Assembly (NCBI GenBank): GCA_028564705.1
Contig: JAPXFQ010002671.1
Span: 1,922,001-1,986,000, forward strand
Reading direction: 5' to 3'
Source: Apricaphanius iberus
Lineage: Eukaryota > Chordata > Actinopteri > Cyprinodontiformes > Aphaniidae
DNA length: 64,000 nt
Shown: positions 1-11,240 of the stretch, one piece after another
Layout: every line of letters begins with the position of its first letter
Position numbering within the stretch: position 1 is the stretch's first letter
Notes under the pieces: generated by a model
The model's input: the letters and a program-made list of their open reading frames with translations, nothing else
What the model was told of the DNA's origin: nothing
The model's database searches: none
Program-made: the position numbers and the translations under genes

Positions 1-274
1 TACTATTTGACATGAAGCTCAGCACTGTTACTCTCAGTCCGAGTTGCTGTGGCTCTGCATGGAAGAGGAGTGGAGCACACGGGGGTGGGGGTTGTTGCAG
101 GAGGAGGGATTATAGATAAACTAGCCGTTTTACTCCGTGGTCCAACATTAACTACAGCATAAAGGTTAAATTTGAGGACAAATTAATACTGTATAACACC
201 AACAGTAACATTTTAGCATATATATGTCTATCCCACAAGTTGAAAGCTGCAGAATAGCATGATGTAGTCCCTTT
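1..274. other. no recognisable feature
   Basis: I see no coding potential or repeat family here. A short G-rich stretch near 78-108 is the only compositional feature. Confidence 0.4.
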
Positions 275-345
275 AATTCAGTTTATTTATGTAGCGCTAT
301 ATAGCGCAACAGATGTCACCTCAAGTCACTTCACAAGAAAAGCTT
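275..345 (-). repeat. fragment of a fish LINE-type 3' end
   Basis: Read on the minus strand, this has the layout of common fish retroposon 3' ends: a 'CACTTGAGGTGACATCTGTT' type segment followed by 'GCGCTATATAG' and an A/T-rich tail. Only the last roughly 70 bp are recognisable and no coding part adjoins it. The family was assigned by eye. Confidence 0.4.
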
Positions 346-3218
346 TACATTAAAAGGAACATCTTGTAATGTACAGCTAAACAACAAAAATGTCCTGATA
401 AAAGGCAAATCAAAGGGGTCACATTGAAGAGAGAGATTTGCCCTGACTGGTTGTCTAAAATAACAGCACAGCTGAAAAGTGTTGCTAGCAGTCAAAAGGA
501 ATTTGAAACATATCCCACACAGATGTGATCACATGGACAAACTAAAACACATTGTTTTGTTTTATTGTAGCTGACATATAATAAACTAAATACTTTTTCG
601 TATCCCTTCCTAAAAAGAAAACATTCTACAGGTTTTAAAGCATCTTGCAAAAATATTCATTGCGCAAGTACATAGTTTTTGATATTACAATTAACTTCAT
701 TATACTTGCTAAGGATTTATATTCAATCCCGAAATTATTCATACCCTTGGTAGATTTAGTTGTGAAATTATTTTCATCCAATTAATAAGTTTTTGCGAAG
801 GGCGGTATGTGAAGTAGAGGTAGAGTTAGCATCCCATATACAAAAAATATTAGTCCACGACTAAATTCCCAACCTTGGGACTGTTACTGCATGTGTTTCT
901 TCTCTTTGTTTCTCTGCACACTTCCTGTCTGCAAACTGCATATCCCCTTTTCTAGTAAGTTTGGCACAGCGGGGCCATGTTGGGTCAGCCCGGCCAGGAA
1001 CGACCTGGTCGTGTTTCCATTGTCATCTCAGGTACCCCACAGTGGGCGAGGACACGGAGAGGCTCCGTGCAGCAAAGGTTCCTGTTAAAGTCAGTCATCA
1101 CACAGTTTTCCGATGTTACAGAAGTCGATGCTGCTGTTTGTAGCCCATTCTTTCTCTCGTTGCTCGCTGGCCTTTTACCATAAATGGCATTCATTTCTGC
1201 GAAGCACTTCCTGTGCTTGGAGTCTTCCCCGCTCCCCGTTTGGTAAGGGTGCTCCATGCGCAGCCCTCTACGCTGTCATCAGTAGTTCAAATCCAGTCCT
1301 CTTGGACCTTTGCTGCAGGTCATCCCCAACTTCTTGGCTTGGTCCAATAGGAAATGAGTTGACCTTCCTAAAAAAGATAATAAAACAATGCAAAAATATT
1401 TTCCATTTAAATATACTTTTTGATCAAAACAAAGTAAATGTATGAGATTGTATTGTTAATTGAAAATGATGGGAATAAAGCTTCTGTATGACACCTTATG
1501 ACAAGAAAAATAGATCTAAAAATATTACTGGTACTTTAAACAACAACCATTTGTGAAAATTCAAGGCAATTACTTCATGAAAAAGAAACCTTAAAAATGC
1601 TTCATTCAGCATTTTGTGCTATACCAATATTTGAAAACATTAGTTAAATCTTTATCATTTTTAGCCCACGTTATTAGAAGCCATTGTGGACAGTTCAAAT
1701 AGCCACTTGCAGCTATAGAGGTTGTAGATCCCTGACTTAAACTAACAGACTGGGCAAGGGCAGAGCATTATTCAGATAAGCATCCAATAAGCCATGATGG
1801 TTCTGGAAGAACGGCAAAGATCCACAACTCAGGGTTGTATCTCGACATGACAACTATTAGTTGTCTACTTTCAAGGTCGTGGGAAGTAGGGGTCCAGAGG
1901 ACTGCTGCAGCACTTCCTTGTGGATGACAAATGATAAGTATGCTGAGTTTTTGCAAAACTGAATTAAATAAAAAAATATTTAAGTTGAATTTGACACAAA
2001 CCCATACTATTATTTTCAAAAGATGTAAATGCTTATTTTTCATATTTTGTATTTCATTGTGATAACTCTGTCACACATACACATGTACATAGTTCAGAAA
2101 GAACAGCAAGATAACATAATGGTGAGTCAGGAGGAAATTTATTTATTTTCAACTCAAACAAAATGAATTACTGAATATATAAATAAACAGATAAATAAAT
2201 AAACTTAAACAGAAATGCTGCTATTAAAAGCCAGATCACAGAACATATCCCTGAAAAAGACAGTACAAAACCTAGAGCGAATTAGAAAAATTATGGAATA
2301 GAAGCTAGCAGGAGCTTTACAACAGCAGACTACATAACAGAGCTGTCGGCACCTTCAGGTGCAGATGTTAGGTGACAATGTTAAAGAAAGCTTTTGGAGT
2401 GTAATCATACAAGTTATGTCTGAAAGAATGTAAAAAGATTCTTATCAGCAGGTAATGGTGAAATGCGTTAAATACAGCACTCTACTGCAAGAAAACCTGT
2501 TGGATGCTGTAAAAGCCTTGAGACTGACTGATCTGTAGCTGTAACTGCTGCAAAAGGTTGTTCGACAAAGATTTGACTAAGATTCAAAACGAAATATTTG
2601 AAGAAAAGAAACAAAAAAAACATTTTTAGAATTATGCAGCACTACATGTTGCTCTAGCACACAAATCCCAAAGGAAATATAAGTTTCTGACTTGAATGTG
2701 ACAAAATATGAAAAATATAATTTAGGGGTATAAAAATATCTGCAAGGGAGTGAAAGTAATTCAGCTGACATGCACTCTGTGTCTTCTGAAACCCGAAGGC
2801 TGTCCTGATTAGATGGAAACTAATGAGGGATGCAGGCATCAGTTAAAACTAATTTCTTTATCTGTCAAACCAAGGCTAACCTAAATAGGAAATAGAAAGA
2901 AAAATGTAATATAAAAAATAAAAATATAAACTAGAAAGTCATCTGAAATCCTTTTGAATTTGTTAAGATCACCTAATTGTTAGACTAATCAATCACAGAA
3001 TGTTAAAGTAGTGAAGACAACAAAACAGCATACAAGTTATGTTGCTGTATTTGTTTAATAATGTCTTTAACATTGTTAAATAAAAGTTGTTTTCAGACAC
3101 ATTTGAGGCCAACTAAGGACCAAAACTTGACTCTTTAATATTCAAACCATCATACAAAACAGCCAGCAGGAAAGTGATCTTACTGATCCTATTCATAAGA
3201 TCAGTGGAGATAAGCAGG
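346..3218. other. mostly unique AT-rich DNA, no gene seen
   Basis: The open frames here are short (110 codons at most), overlap on both strands and show no familiar motif. A short ATAA-rich run lies at about 2150-2205. I see no terminal repeats or tRNA-like heads. Confidence 0.4.
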
Positions 3219-3442
3219 AAGACCAGGGGCCTGTGCCATGAAGGTAGCTGAACAAACTTGGGGTTACGGGATTGGTTTTGAGTCGACAAAACCAAACCGA
3301 TGCAATCAGGCTTTATTGGTACCATGACGCAGCTCATCAACTTTCTCTGTCAACTCAGGCTTTGATCCTTAGCTATGATTAATCCACACGCGCGTGCTCA
3401 TAAAAGAGTGACGTCGACACTGAACAACCAATCGCATTCGAT

Positions 3443-3605
3443 ATGGATAGAGCAAGAGCTATATACTTTTCAGCGGAGGAGAAAGAGATAATTCTTCAGA
3501 AATATAAAGAATATAGAAATATTTTTCAAGCACGCAGTAACACTATCTGCTGCCAAAGCAAGAGAACAATCTTGGAGGAAGATTGCTGATTGCGTTAATG
3601 CGTAG
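3443..3605 (+). pseudogene. Myb/SANT-like accessory protein of Harbinger, N-terminal part
   Basis: From the ATG at 3443 the frame reads FSAEEKEIILQKYKEY, then NIF-ARSNT. After a net one-base shift near 3545-3552 it continues AAKAREQSWRKIADCVNA and meets a stop at 3603-3605. This is the start of the Myb/SANT-like DNA-binding domain found in the second protein of Harbinger transposons (helix, then the 'W..IAD.VNA' helix). In the family, this protein binds element DNA and helps bring the transposase into the nucleus. Only about 54 residues remain and the frameshift makes it non-functional. It converges with the transposase remnant on the other strand. Confidence 0.7.
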
Positions 3606-3784
3606 GTTAAACAATTAATGTACATTTATGTAGGCTAATCATATTAAAAATATATATTTAAAATCATGCTTAACAGGTAGCTACTGCAGACTACTGTATT
3701 ATAGATTTCTAAGTGAGAAATATGCTTTTTTGAAGAAAAAAAAATGAGTGTGAAAGGTTAAATTTGTTCATGTGATGTCACCCT

Positions 3785-4300
3785 ATCAAGATATCTTACC
3801 GGCAATTTTATAAAAGCCCTCTTTTATGGACATGGTCGATAAATGTCCAGAGAACACAATGAAGCTATTTATTTACCCCTGCAGAGCGAGGATCACCTTT
3901 CAAATGGTTCGACAGACTGTGTTTTCCATAGATTCTCTGCATCCCCGACCTCATACAAGTATGTACCACTTGCAAAAAACCGCAACGCAATACATACCAT
4001 TTGCGGTACAGTAAGGGCATGGCTTCGACGCATCAAATTTGTTATGTGCGGCTCAAGAAGTTCACAAAGATAAGACATTCCTTCCGCGGAAAATCTGTAT
4101 CTTTCATACAAGTAAGCATCAGGAAAGCATAAAAGGATTTTGTCTGTCTCTAAAAACTCTTTCTCTACGAAGTGCTTTTCTAACAATTTTCACGGAGATG
4201 TCCACAGGATTTGGGAGAAAAGGTGAAGCTATTACAACAGAGAACAGATGCTGGGAATTAGTTACATCACCTATATGTTTTTTTGCTCACAGCTGATTGG
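3785..4300 (-). pseudogene. HARBI1-like Harbinger transposase, fragment
   Basis: On the minus strand, one frame (about 4186-3893) reads YLYERYRFSAEG, then LCELLEPHI and ALTVPQMVCIALRFFASG, ending in VGDAENL. These are hallmark segments of the N-terminal half of HARBI1-type DDE nucleases. Upstream, near 4200-4250, NPVDISVKIVRKALR joins after a frameshift. Downstream, after a second shift near 3930, TVCRTI and then GHLSTMSIKEGFYKIAG continue to about 3790, with in-frame stops. The catalytic C-terminal half is missing, so no nuclease activity is possible. The family cuts and pastes the element using its terminal repeats. Confidence 0.85.
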
Positions 4301-4504
4301 TCCAACTTCAGACTGAGATCTCGAATCCAGAACATAACCTGCCCTTGAGCAGGTTAGCCGTGCAGCGTAAGATACCGTGGCAACGAACACCGATTAAAGC
4401 TGAGCTACTTTCATAATACCTAAAACCCAGGGTTGGCGGAAACTAAGCTGAAACAGAGCTGGCTAGCCACCTAATCCGGCTTCATGGTACAGGCCCCTGA
4501 AGAC

Positions 4505-7059
4505 TGACTGAGAAAACAAGTCAATAAATATGCACAGTCACAGTCAAAGGGTAGTTAAAGCAGAAAGGGTTTGATTGGGAATATAGTTGTACAATGAGCA
4601 GGAGAAGTGCAGCTGAGGTCATGAAGATGTTAATTCAACAGAAGAAAACAAGAAATAAAACTCAACTGACCAACTGTCCAACTGACAGCAAAACAAAAAA
4701 GGCAACCTATGATGTAACAAGGGAAACTTGAGAATAAGTAAATCAATAGAAAAAAATTCCAAAAGGAATGACAGAGAAAGGAGATGCTGAAAAAGGAAAG
4801 ACACAGAAGGCAATAAATTAAGAAATCATAAAGTAAGAAAATATTCAGGAACATGAGGAAAGAATAAATCAAAGAAGAAAGACACATGGATGGACAGAAG
4901 GAAAGACAGAAGGTAAAGACTGAAAAAATAACCGGGAAGGATGGAATTAATAACTTGACTTTTAAAACAACATGATAGAGCAAAAAGTCTGTAACTGCAT
5001 ATATTTTTCCATATCGTATTTCAAGTTTTTCATAAATATCTAGATATGTAAAAAATTGAAATCGAACTCCAGACTTTTCCATAAAAATCCTGAAAGATAT
5101 GATTCTGCATCATGAGAAAAAAACTCTGCCAAAAACATAGACAGACCTAAAGCTGTCATGAATGCATTTTAGAGAGAATCATCTCTATATGATGTGTGTG
5201 TGTAAAGCAGATGATTATCAGCACACTACATTCACTACCATCAGCAGAAACATGTAACCCAGCTTAGCTCACTGCCCTGCTGCTGTGCTTTATTACAGCC
5301 ATCCCACAGCTACTCAGCATTATTCATAATGCAGTCCTACATTTTCTGTCCTGGCTCCCAGCAGCCCTCTGCTTGCATAAAAATACTTTGTCTTTAAATC
5401 ACACAAAAAATATCTAAGATTGAGTATATTTGAAGACATTAATTTTGGAACTCAGCTGTCCCACCATTGTGTTGTTTCTCTCTGCACTGATTGCTATTGA
5501 GTAATTGACTTTTACCAGCAGAGAGATAATTTAAAACATTTATTATTGACAGCTCTCTCCCTGATGTGTCATCGACAGAGTCTGGTCTCTGTTATTCTTC
5601 TACTGAGATCTACTTTTGATTAGTATTGAGTAGATGGGGTTAAGTTGTACTGGTTTGTTTATGATTACACTGTTCAAACAATCATACACTGAAAGAGGGA
5701 ACATTTTATTACAAAGTTAAGGATTGCAATGTTCTTAATGTGTCAAAATTTCATTTTTAAATAAAACACACCAATAGAATAATCTGCCCTTACACTTCAA
5801 GTACAAGAATTCTTACAAAAAAGTTACTGGGTTTTAGCTGCTGGATATTGTCAATTTTGTATCTTTGTGTGACAAACAAAGTAAAGAAAAACAACAAATA
5901 GCAAACCCTAAACGCCAGCACTGAGAAGAATTTACATATATGACATACATGGAAACTGAAACGAAAGTATATGTCATAGTAATTTAATGTTTTCAGTGTG
6001 TAGGAGGACATAAATTATGGATCCCTTATTTAAATGACAGAGGTCAATTGTAGTTTTTTTTCAGTGTGTAGTTTTTATCATTAATCTCTGGAAATATCCA
6101 GTAAAATATTATTGAAAATGAATAAAATTATGCTCAATCATTGAAAAGTATTGGGTGCTTCATAAGATAGAACCATAAAAAGCGGGTCTAAAATACACAT
6201 GTGCAGGTCCAGGGGTATGTGTGTTGACAGATTGGATGCTGAGTTTCCTTCTATTGTATGTGAGCCGATGTGGACCTTTACTGATTTCTAAATACTTGGT
6301 TACATCCCGGTTACATACGACTCGTCCTCTTTACAAGTTTAAATGAAGAGTTCTATGAACAGACTTAAAAAAAATAAATAAAAAAAAAAATCACAGAAAA
6401 ACTGTCTCCAACCCCGACTGACCAACAAACCCGATCCAAGATGCAACCCAACCCAACAGCTCAAAATGTTATTCCTAAACAAGGAATGCTCGTTAAAATA
6501 AACAGCACAGGTAGTAAAATAAAACAACCCTTTCAGGAGAACTGATTAAAATAAACAGCGCTACTAAATAAAGCAACTTCTCAAAATAATTAAAAGAACC
6601 ACCACTCAGACCAAACAAAAGTGCAGCAGCATGTCCAAAACAGCCAGATTAATAAAATAGATTAAATAAGTAATCATACTCTAGTGTTAACACAGAGTTT
6701 TAAAACACATGAATAAACGACTTTAATCAAAGTGGACAAAGACCACAACAAGCCAGACAGCAGTGAGGGGACCACAGCACAGACCTGCACCCCCTGAGTG
6801 AATGGCAATAGTAGCTTCTTGGAAACAATCAGCCTGGATTTGAAACATCCGTGGTGAATTCCTGTTGGGGAGTCGTAGTGATACTGAAAACAACATGCTA
6901 CTGTCTGTGGTGCTGTACGGTTATATACAGGAGCCAGGCACTTTCCATGGCCCTGAACCAGATCATAAGCAAACAGGAGGTGGCAGTAACAGTTACCCTT
7001 AAATTTTTGTAATAAAAAGACAGGAATGAATGCTATCCATTAGATGGCTCCAAAAACGA
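4505..7059. other. no gene recognised; purine-rich tract and candidate conserved stretch
   Basis: About 4790-4930 is strongly purine-rich (GAAAGA-type runs), which creates long artificial minus-strand frames of Leu/Phe/Ser-rich sequence. The stretch 5220-5600 has mixed composition and homeodomain-like ATTA sites and is not an obvious repeat. The remainder is AT-rich without recognisable elements. Confidence 0.35.
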
Positions 7060-7550
7060 TTACTGCAGACTAAAATGACTAAGAGCTTGCCTTATACTAA
7101 AATACATTGTGATGATTCCCAGGTTTTTTGGGGTAGTAGTTCATGGACTGACAAGGCAAATATTTAACTTTCTGATAGGTGTATTTCTCTTTGAATATTG
7201 TATAAAACCAACTTCACATTCTACCACCCATCAAACACGCTGGTGATAAAGTGATGGTCTGGGGTTGCCTTGCAACTCCAAGATCTGAGCGGTAAAACCA
7301 TAAATCGTACAACAATGAATGTCACTCTCTACCAGAATGTAAGGAAGAAAAATGTTCATTACTTTAAGCAGCTTATCACGTTCTTTGTGCAGTAGAACAA
7401 TAAACAGAAACACTATCAAATTCACCTCTGAATGACTCAGGAAAATGGAACAAAATGAAGTTTAGGAAATTATCTGGTTAAGTATGGATTTAAACCTAAT
7501 TGAGATGCTATGGCACAACCTTAAACATTACAAAAAAATAACTGATGATA
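7060..7550 (+). pseudogene. Tc1-like transposase relic
   Basis: The plus strand keeps scattered Tc1 transposase segments: a 'GGACTGACAAGGCAAAT' stretch near 7150 corresponding to the W-T-D-E-T catalytic region, KVMVWGCL near 7246-7269, KFTSE near 7415, and MDLNLIEMLWHNLK at 7485-7526, which corresponds to the D-L-N-P-I-E-x-L-W box. Stops and indels break every frame. The reading order matches a Tc1 gene, so this is a single decayed copy, but no terminal repeats were found. It lies just upstream of a foldback MITE. Confidence 0.75.
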
Positions 7551-7573
7551 ATCTATTTTTCATCTTCATTATG

Positions 7574-7698
7574 GAAGAGGATTAGGGCCACTGAAAAAAA
7601 AGTATTCTTTAATCTCAGAATTCTGAGAAAAAAGGTCAGAATTCTGAGATTAAAGTCAGAATACTTTTTTTTTTTTTTCAGTGGCCCTAATCCTCTTC
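7574..7698. mobile_element. foldback MITE with near-complete inverted repeats
   Basis: GAAGAGGATTAGGGCCACTG opens the element at 7574 and its exact complement closes it at 7698. The arms continue through an A/T run and a 'TTAATCTCAGAATTCTGAG' unit that is repeated in inverted orientation around the centre. Almost the whole roughly 125 bp can fold into one hairpin. It has no coding capacity. Non-autonomous foldback elements with this end sequence are common in fish; the mobilising superfamily is not clear from this copy and I could not define a target duplication. Confidence 0.75.
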
Positions 7699-10600
7699 TG
7701 TACTTGATAGTGTTGAAGTATGGAAGCATTTTTGGTGCATCTATGGACACAAATGAGTCCATTCATAAAGTCTTCAGCTACAGTGCATTTAAGAAGGTGG
7801 GTAAAATAAATAGTGTCAGGAAAAAACAGACATTAAATGTATGCACTTGTTACATAACATTCAATTATTACTGTAGTGTCCTTATATATAAATATAGGTT
7901 TCTTTTGGAATAAACGCTACAGTTACAAGCTATCAGAAGAAGTGACAGGATTGTTTTGAAAAGAAGGTATGTATGAAAACACTGACCATATCAGAGCAAA
8001 ACACTGAAGAGACCTTCTTATATAAATCCTATCCTAAACTATCCAGATTGCTCCCTATCACATGGCCCACTCACCTGACAAAGGTAAGATAATGACCGCG
8101 GTTACCAGCTCCGCTAAAACCCTTTTAAAAAAAGAGTGATCCCCTTTGGAATGACAGTTAAAGCTAAGTCTGTGAAAACAAATTATTTCAAGAAAATCTG
8201 TAGATGCATTTGCATTTTCTAACCTGAGTGAAATGAAAAGAAAGTCAGAGATGACTCTGTGAAAAACCTTTTTTTAGATTAGTTATGCATCCATATCCTG
8301 ACCACATTATTGAAAACAAGCCTGTTTTATTCATGATGAGAAAAGGTAGGGAATCAAAAACGATGGTGCATGGAGTGAATGAGGCCACATTGCAGACACT
8401 CTGTCCGTTAAGTATCTAATCTCCACTGCTTGATGCTACACAAGCTGCTCCCTTTCTCTGCATAATATTTTACATTAACACTCGAGATTCCAGCTCTGTA
8501 ATTGGCTCATTGTTACTCAGCGACTGAGGCGACATAAAACATGGTTAAATGCCAGTTAATTTCTTCAAACAGGTATCTGCAGATAAACTTAATCAGACAA
8601 CAGCAGACGATTTTCAAAGATTAAATGGAAGTTTGATCACTTTGGTTCTCGGGGCAAATGAACAGTGAAAATTGTGAAGCCATTCACTGAAACAATACAA
8701 TATTTGGACTTATTAATAAAAGATTAAACACACCCGTGATGTTGGCTAAATTGATTTTTAACTAGCAAACCCCAAAAAGGAGGATCAGAGCCGACGTTTC
8801 ATTTCTCACACTGAATTGGTTTTGATGAACAGATATTTATGCACATAATGATTCAGATGGGCTCATTTGGAGCTCTGCAGGCTGAGAAGAAGGGCTCCCT
8901 CTTGATGGCCATCGTTTTATTCCCAGTAATAAGCACACACAGACCACCATGACAATTTCATTACTTTGTGGCTGATCACTCACTTGCACTCATCAGCCAC
9001 CATGGAGTAAAACAAAGACAAGGCCGGGTAACAGCGCTGGTCTTTGCAGGAATCCTTTTTCTGCCTCACATTCAACCAAATACGTACACACAGTCCCATA
9101 GAGTCACTTCTGCAACCACACAGATGAACAGTTTTCGGAGTAACAGCATTAAAATATAACAGCGCAATTAATGGCGTTAAGTTTTAGGTAACAGAGTAAT
9201 CTCATTAATTACTATTCCTATCGTTACAATGCCATAACCCAGGGGTGAACTGGGACAATAATTCAGGCCGGGAATTTTGATACCTTACCATGCCACCACC
9301 ACCCAATTAATGCAAAATGCGGAAAATAAGGTGCTGCTGGAAAAGTGTAAAATAATAAAACAAAAGCTACACATGCACCCACATATAGCTTTTTCCGTTT
9401 CCTCTGCAAATTATATATTTTTCTGTTCTGCTGCAATGACCTGTACTCAGCTTGCATAAACTGAAATTCTACTTCATCTACTACTGCACTGTGTTTACTG
9501 TGGAGCCTGCACAGTTGCTAGCCTGCCTGTTTGGTTAGTACTTCAGTTGTACCTGAAAGATCCTGTTCCGATTCTTTACTATTGCTGCTCTCCACCACTG
9601 CCTTGACTGAAGGAACTCTTGCTGCACTTGTGCTGCTACCAGCGCTGATGCTGCTCCCCTTCTTGTAAAAAAAAAATCCAAAGCCCACTCATAAAATCCC
9701 AGCTTTTCAAAATCAGTATTTGGCATTTATTCATGCATTGGCTAATTTCATATAAAAACAAATGTACTTCATCTCAATGAGATTTGAATAAAAAAAATGA
9801 TAAGTTACACAATTCAATAATGTCTTAAATTCTAAACAAAAATTCAATTGAAATTCATTTGGACAACCAACCCCAACAAGAGTAAGGTTGTCACAGTAGT
9901 TTAAAGTGTCTTTGACAATTAATAAATGTTTATCACAATAAATTGTATATATATATATATAAATATGCTTGGAACACCTGAATTTAAAGGTTTGGAGCCA
10001 ATATACTATACTTTTAGAAATATACTACAACATACAGTAACACACTATGTTGTGCTCTCCCATATGTCAACAAAAGCATTAAAATGTTTGGTTTTTATAT
10101 TGTTCAGAAATAGAATAAAAAGTTCACACATATTGAACTTTATCAATGATCTATATTTAGTGTTTATATCTGTCATATTTGGGTCCTGAAGTTCAGAACC
10201 CAACATGCAGGAAGGAGGCAGGCTGGTGAAAATATGTGGCGTACCCAAAATTAGAAGAAACCAAAAACTTTCAAAAACTCCGTTTCAGGGGTGAGTAAAA
10301 ATGAAAACAAAACAAAAAAATGTACAGCACAAGGGATATATGAGGAAACAGTCTGATGGCATAACAGGATGATCTAACAAAGAGCAGACTGACTAAATGA
10401 TGTATGTCTAAGCAGAGGAGTTGATTACTTCAAGAGAGACAGGTGATAGATTAAAAACAAGGTGCAGCTGTGAGGGAAAGCAAGTAAAAAGCTGAGAATA
10501 CACAGGGTACATGGGAAAATAAGAAAAGATCAAAATTGAAACCAAAAAGTTTGAGGTAGAAAACTAAAGACAGCTACTAAGAGCTGAATAAAAAGAAAAC

Positions 10601-10934
10601 TAAAACACCAGAGTACTATGCAGAATTAACCTAATATGAAAAGCAAAGACAAAAATCCTACAATAAACGAGATCACACAGCCAAAGGATGTTGCTAAATG
10701 CGGTAACGACTTCAAAAGAAAATACAGAAGGAGCCCTTTGATTTGCTGGCAAGTGGTTCACTGCTAATCACACATAAAATTCAGTTATTACCACTACCCT
10801 TTGTGTGCTGCAAATATCTTTGAGTTCTTACACAATACGATTACTCTTCATATTATTATAATTTTAAAAAACTAAAGATGCATTAGAAGGCAACAGGCAA
10901 GTATTAACTTGTTTTTTTCTTGCCTTGGGATTCA
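7699..10934. other. mostly unique DNA; weak repeat at 9130-9235
   Basis: No gene is recognised. About 9130-9235 ('GTAACAGCATTAAAATATAACAG', split by inverted 'TAATGGCGTTA' words) resembles a widespread fish repeat rich in TAAC/GTTA motifs, at low confidence. The stretch 8380-8600 is non-repetitive with balanced composition and may be conserved noncoding sequence. A short TA run lies at 9947-9960. Confidence 0.35.
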
Positions 10935-10939
10935 CAAAA

Positions 10940-11235
10940 TGTCAGGGATATGCTGCGTGGAGGACGAAGGACCCAGGCGCAGAAGCAGAGCTTTAGGTGA
11001 GGTGATGATTTATTGAGTGGTGCAGCAACATAAGGTGAGACGATACACAACAAATGTACGACAATGATCCAGCGAGGCCTGAAGCGCTGGCTGGATCTTA
11101 AATAGGGGGAGACAAGGAGTAACAGGTGAAGACACTCAGGTAACACCGGTGCAAACAATAGGAGGTGAGGAGGTTCAGACAGGACAACACAGGTGCAGAT
11201 GATGAGGAGAATGAGTGATTTAGGGCAGCATCACA
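10940..11235 (-). mobile_element. solo LTR of an LTR retrotransposon
   Basis: The segment runs TGTCAGGG...CATCACA on the plus strand. Read on the minus strand it begins TGTGATG and ends CCTGACA, giving the 5'-TG...CA-3' ends of an LTR. The 5-bp sequence CAAAA flanks it on both sides (10935-10939 and 11236-11240), the expected integrase target duplication. In minus orientation it has a TATA-like TATTTAAG at about 11098-11105 and an AATAAA polyadenylation signal at 11009-11014, in the correct order. No internal gag-pol region or second LTR adjoins, so it is a solo LTR left by recombination. The end sequence resembles fish Gypsy-type LTRs; that assignment is inference. Confidence 0.88.
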
Positions 11236-11240
11236 CAAAA

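Larger units (their letters stand above)
3224..4499. mobile_element. PIF/Harbinger DNA transposon, decayed, both genes traceable
   Basis: The ends are inverted repeats: CAGGGGCCTGTGCCATGAAG at 3224-3243 and its complement at 4480-4499, with one mismatch in 20 bp. The 5-bp sequence AAGAC flanks the element on both sides (3219-3223 and 4500-4504), as a target duplication would. Inside are a plus-strand Myb/SANT-like gene remnant and a minus-strand HARBI1-like transposase remnant, the two-gene set known for Harbinger elements. Both genes are frameshifted and the transposase is shortened, so the copy is dead. At about 1.28 kb it is shorter than autonomous Harbingers, which fits internal deletion. 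A 5-bp duplication is longer than the 3 bp usual for this superfamily; the outer two bases could be chance. Confidence 0.85.

Noticed and set aside
4630..5082. 150-codon Leu/Phe/Ser-rich frame as a membrane protein
   Set aside because: It is the complement of a purine-rich tract; hydrophobic codons follow from composition.
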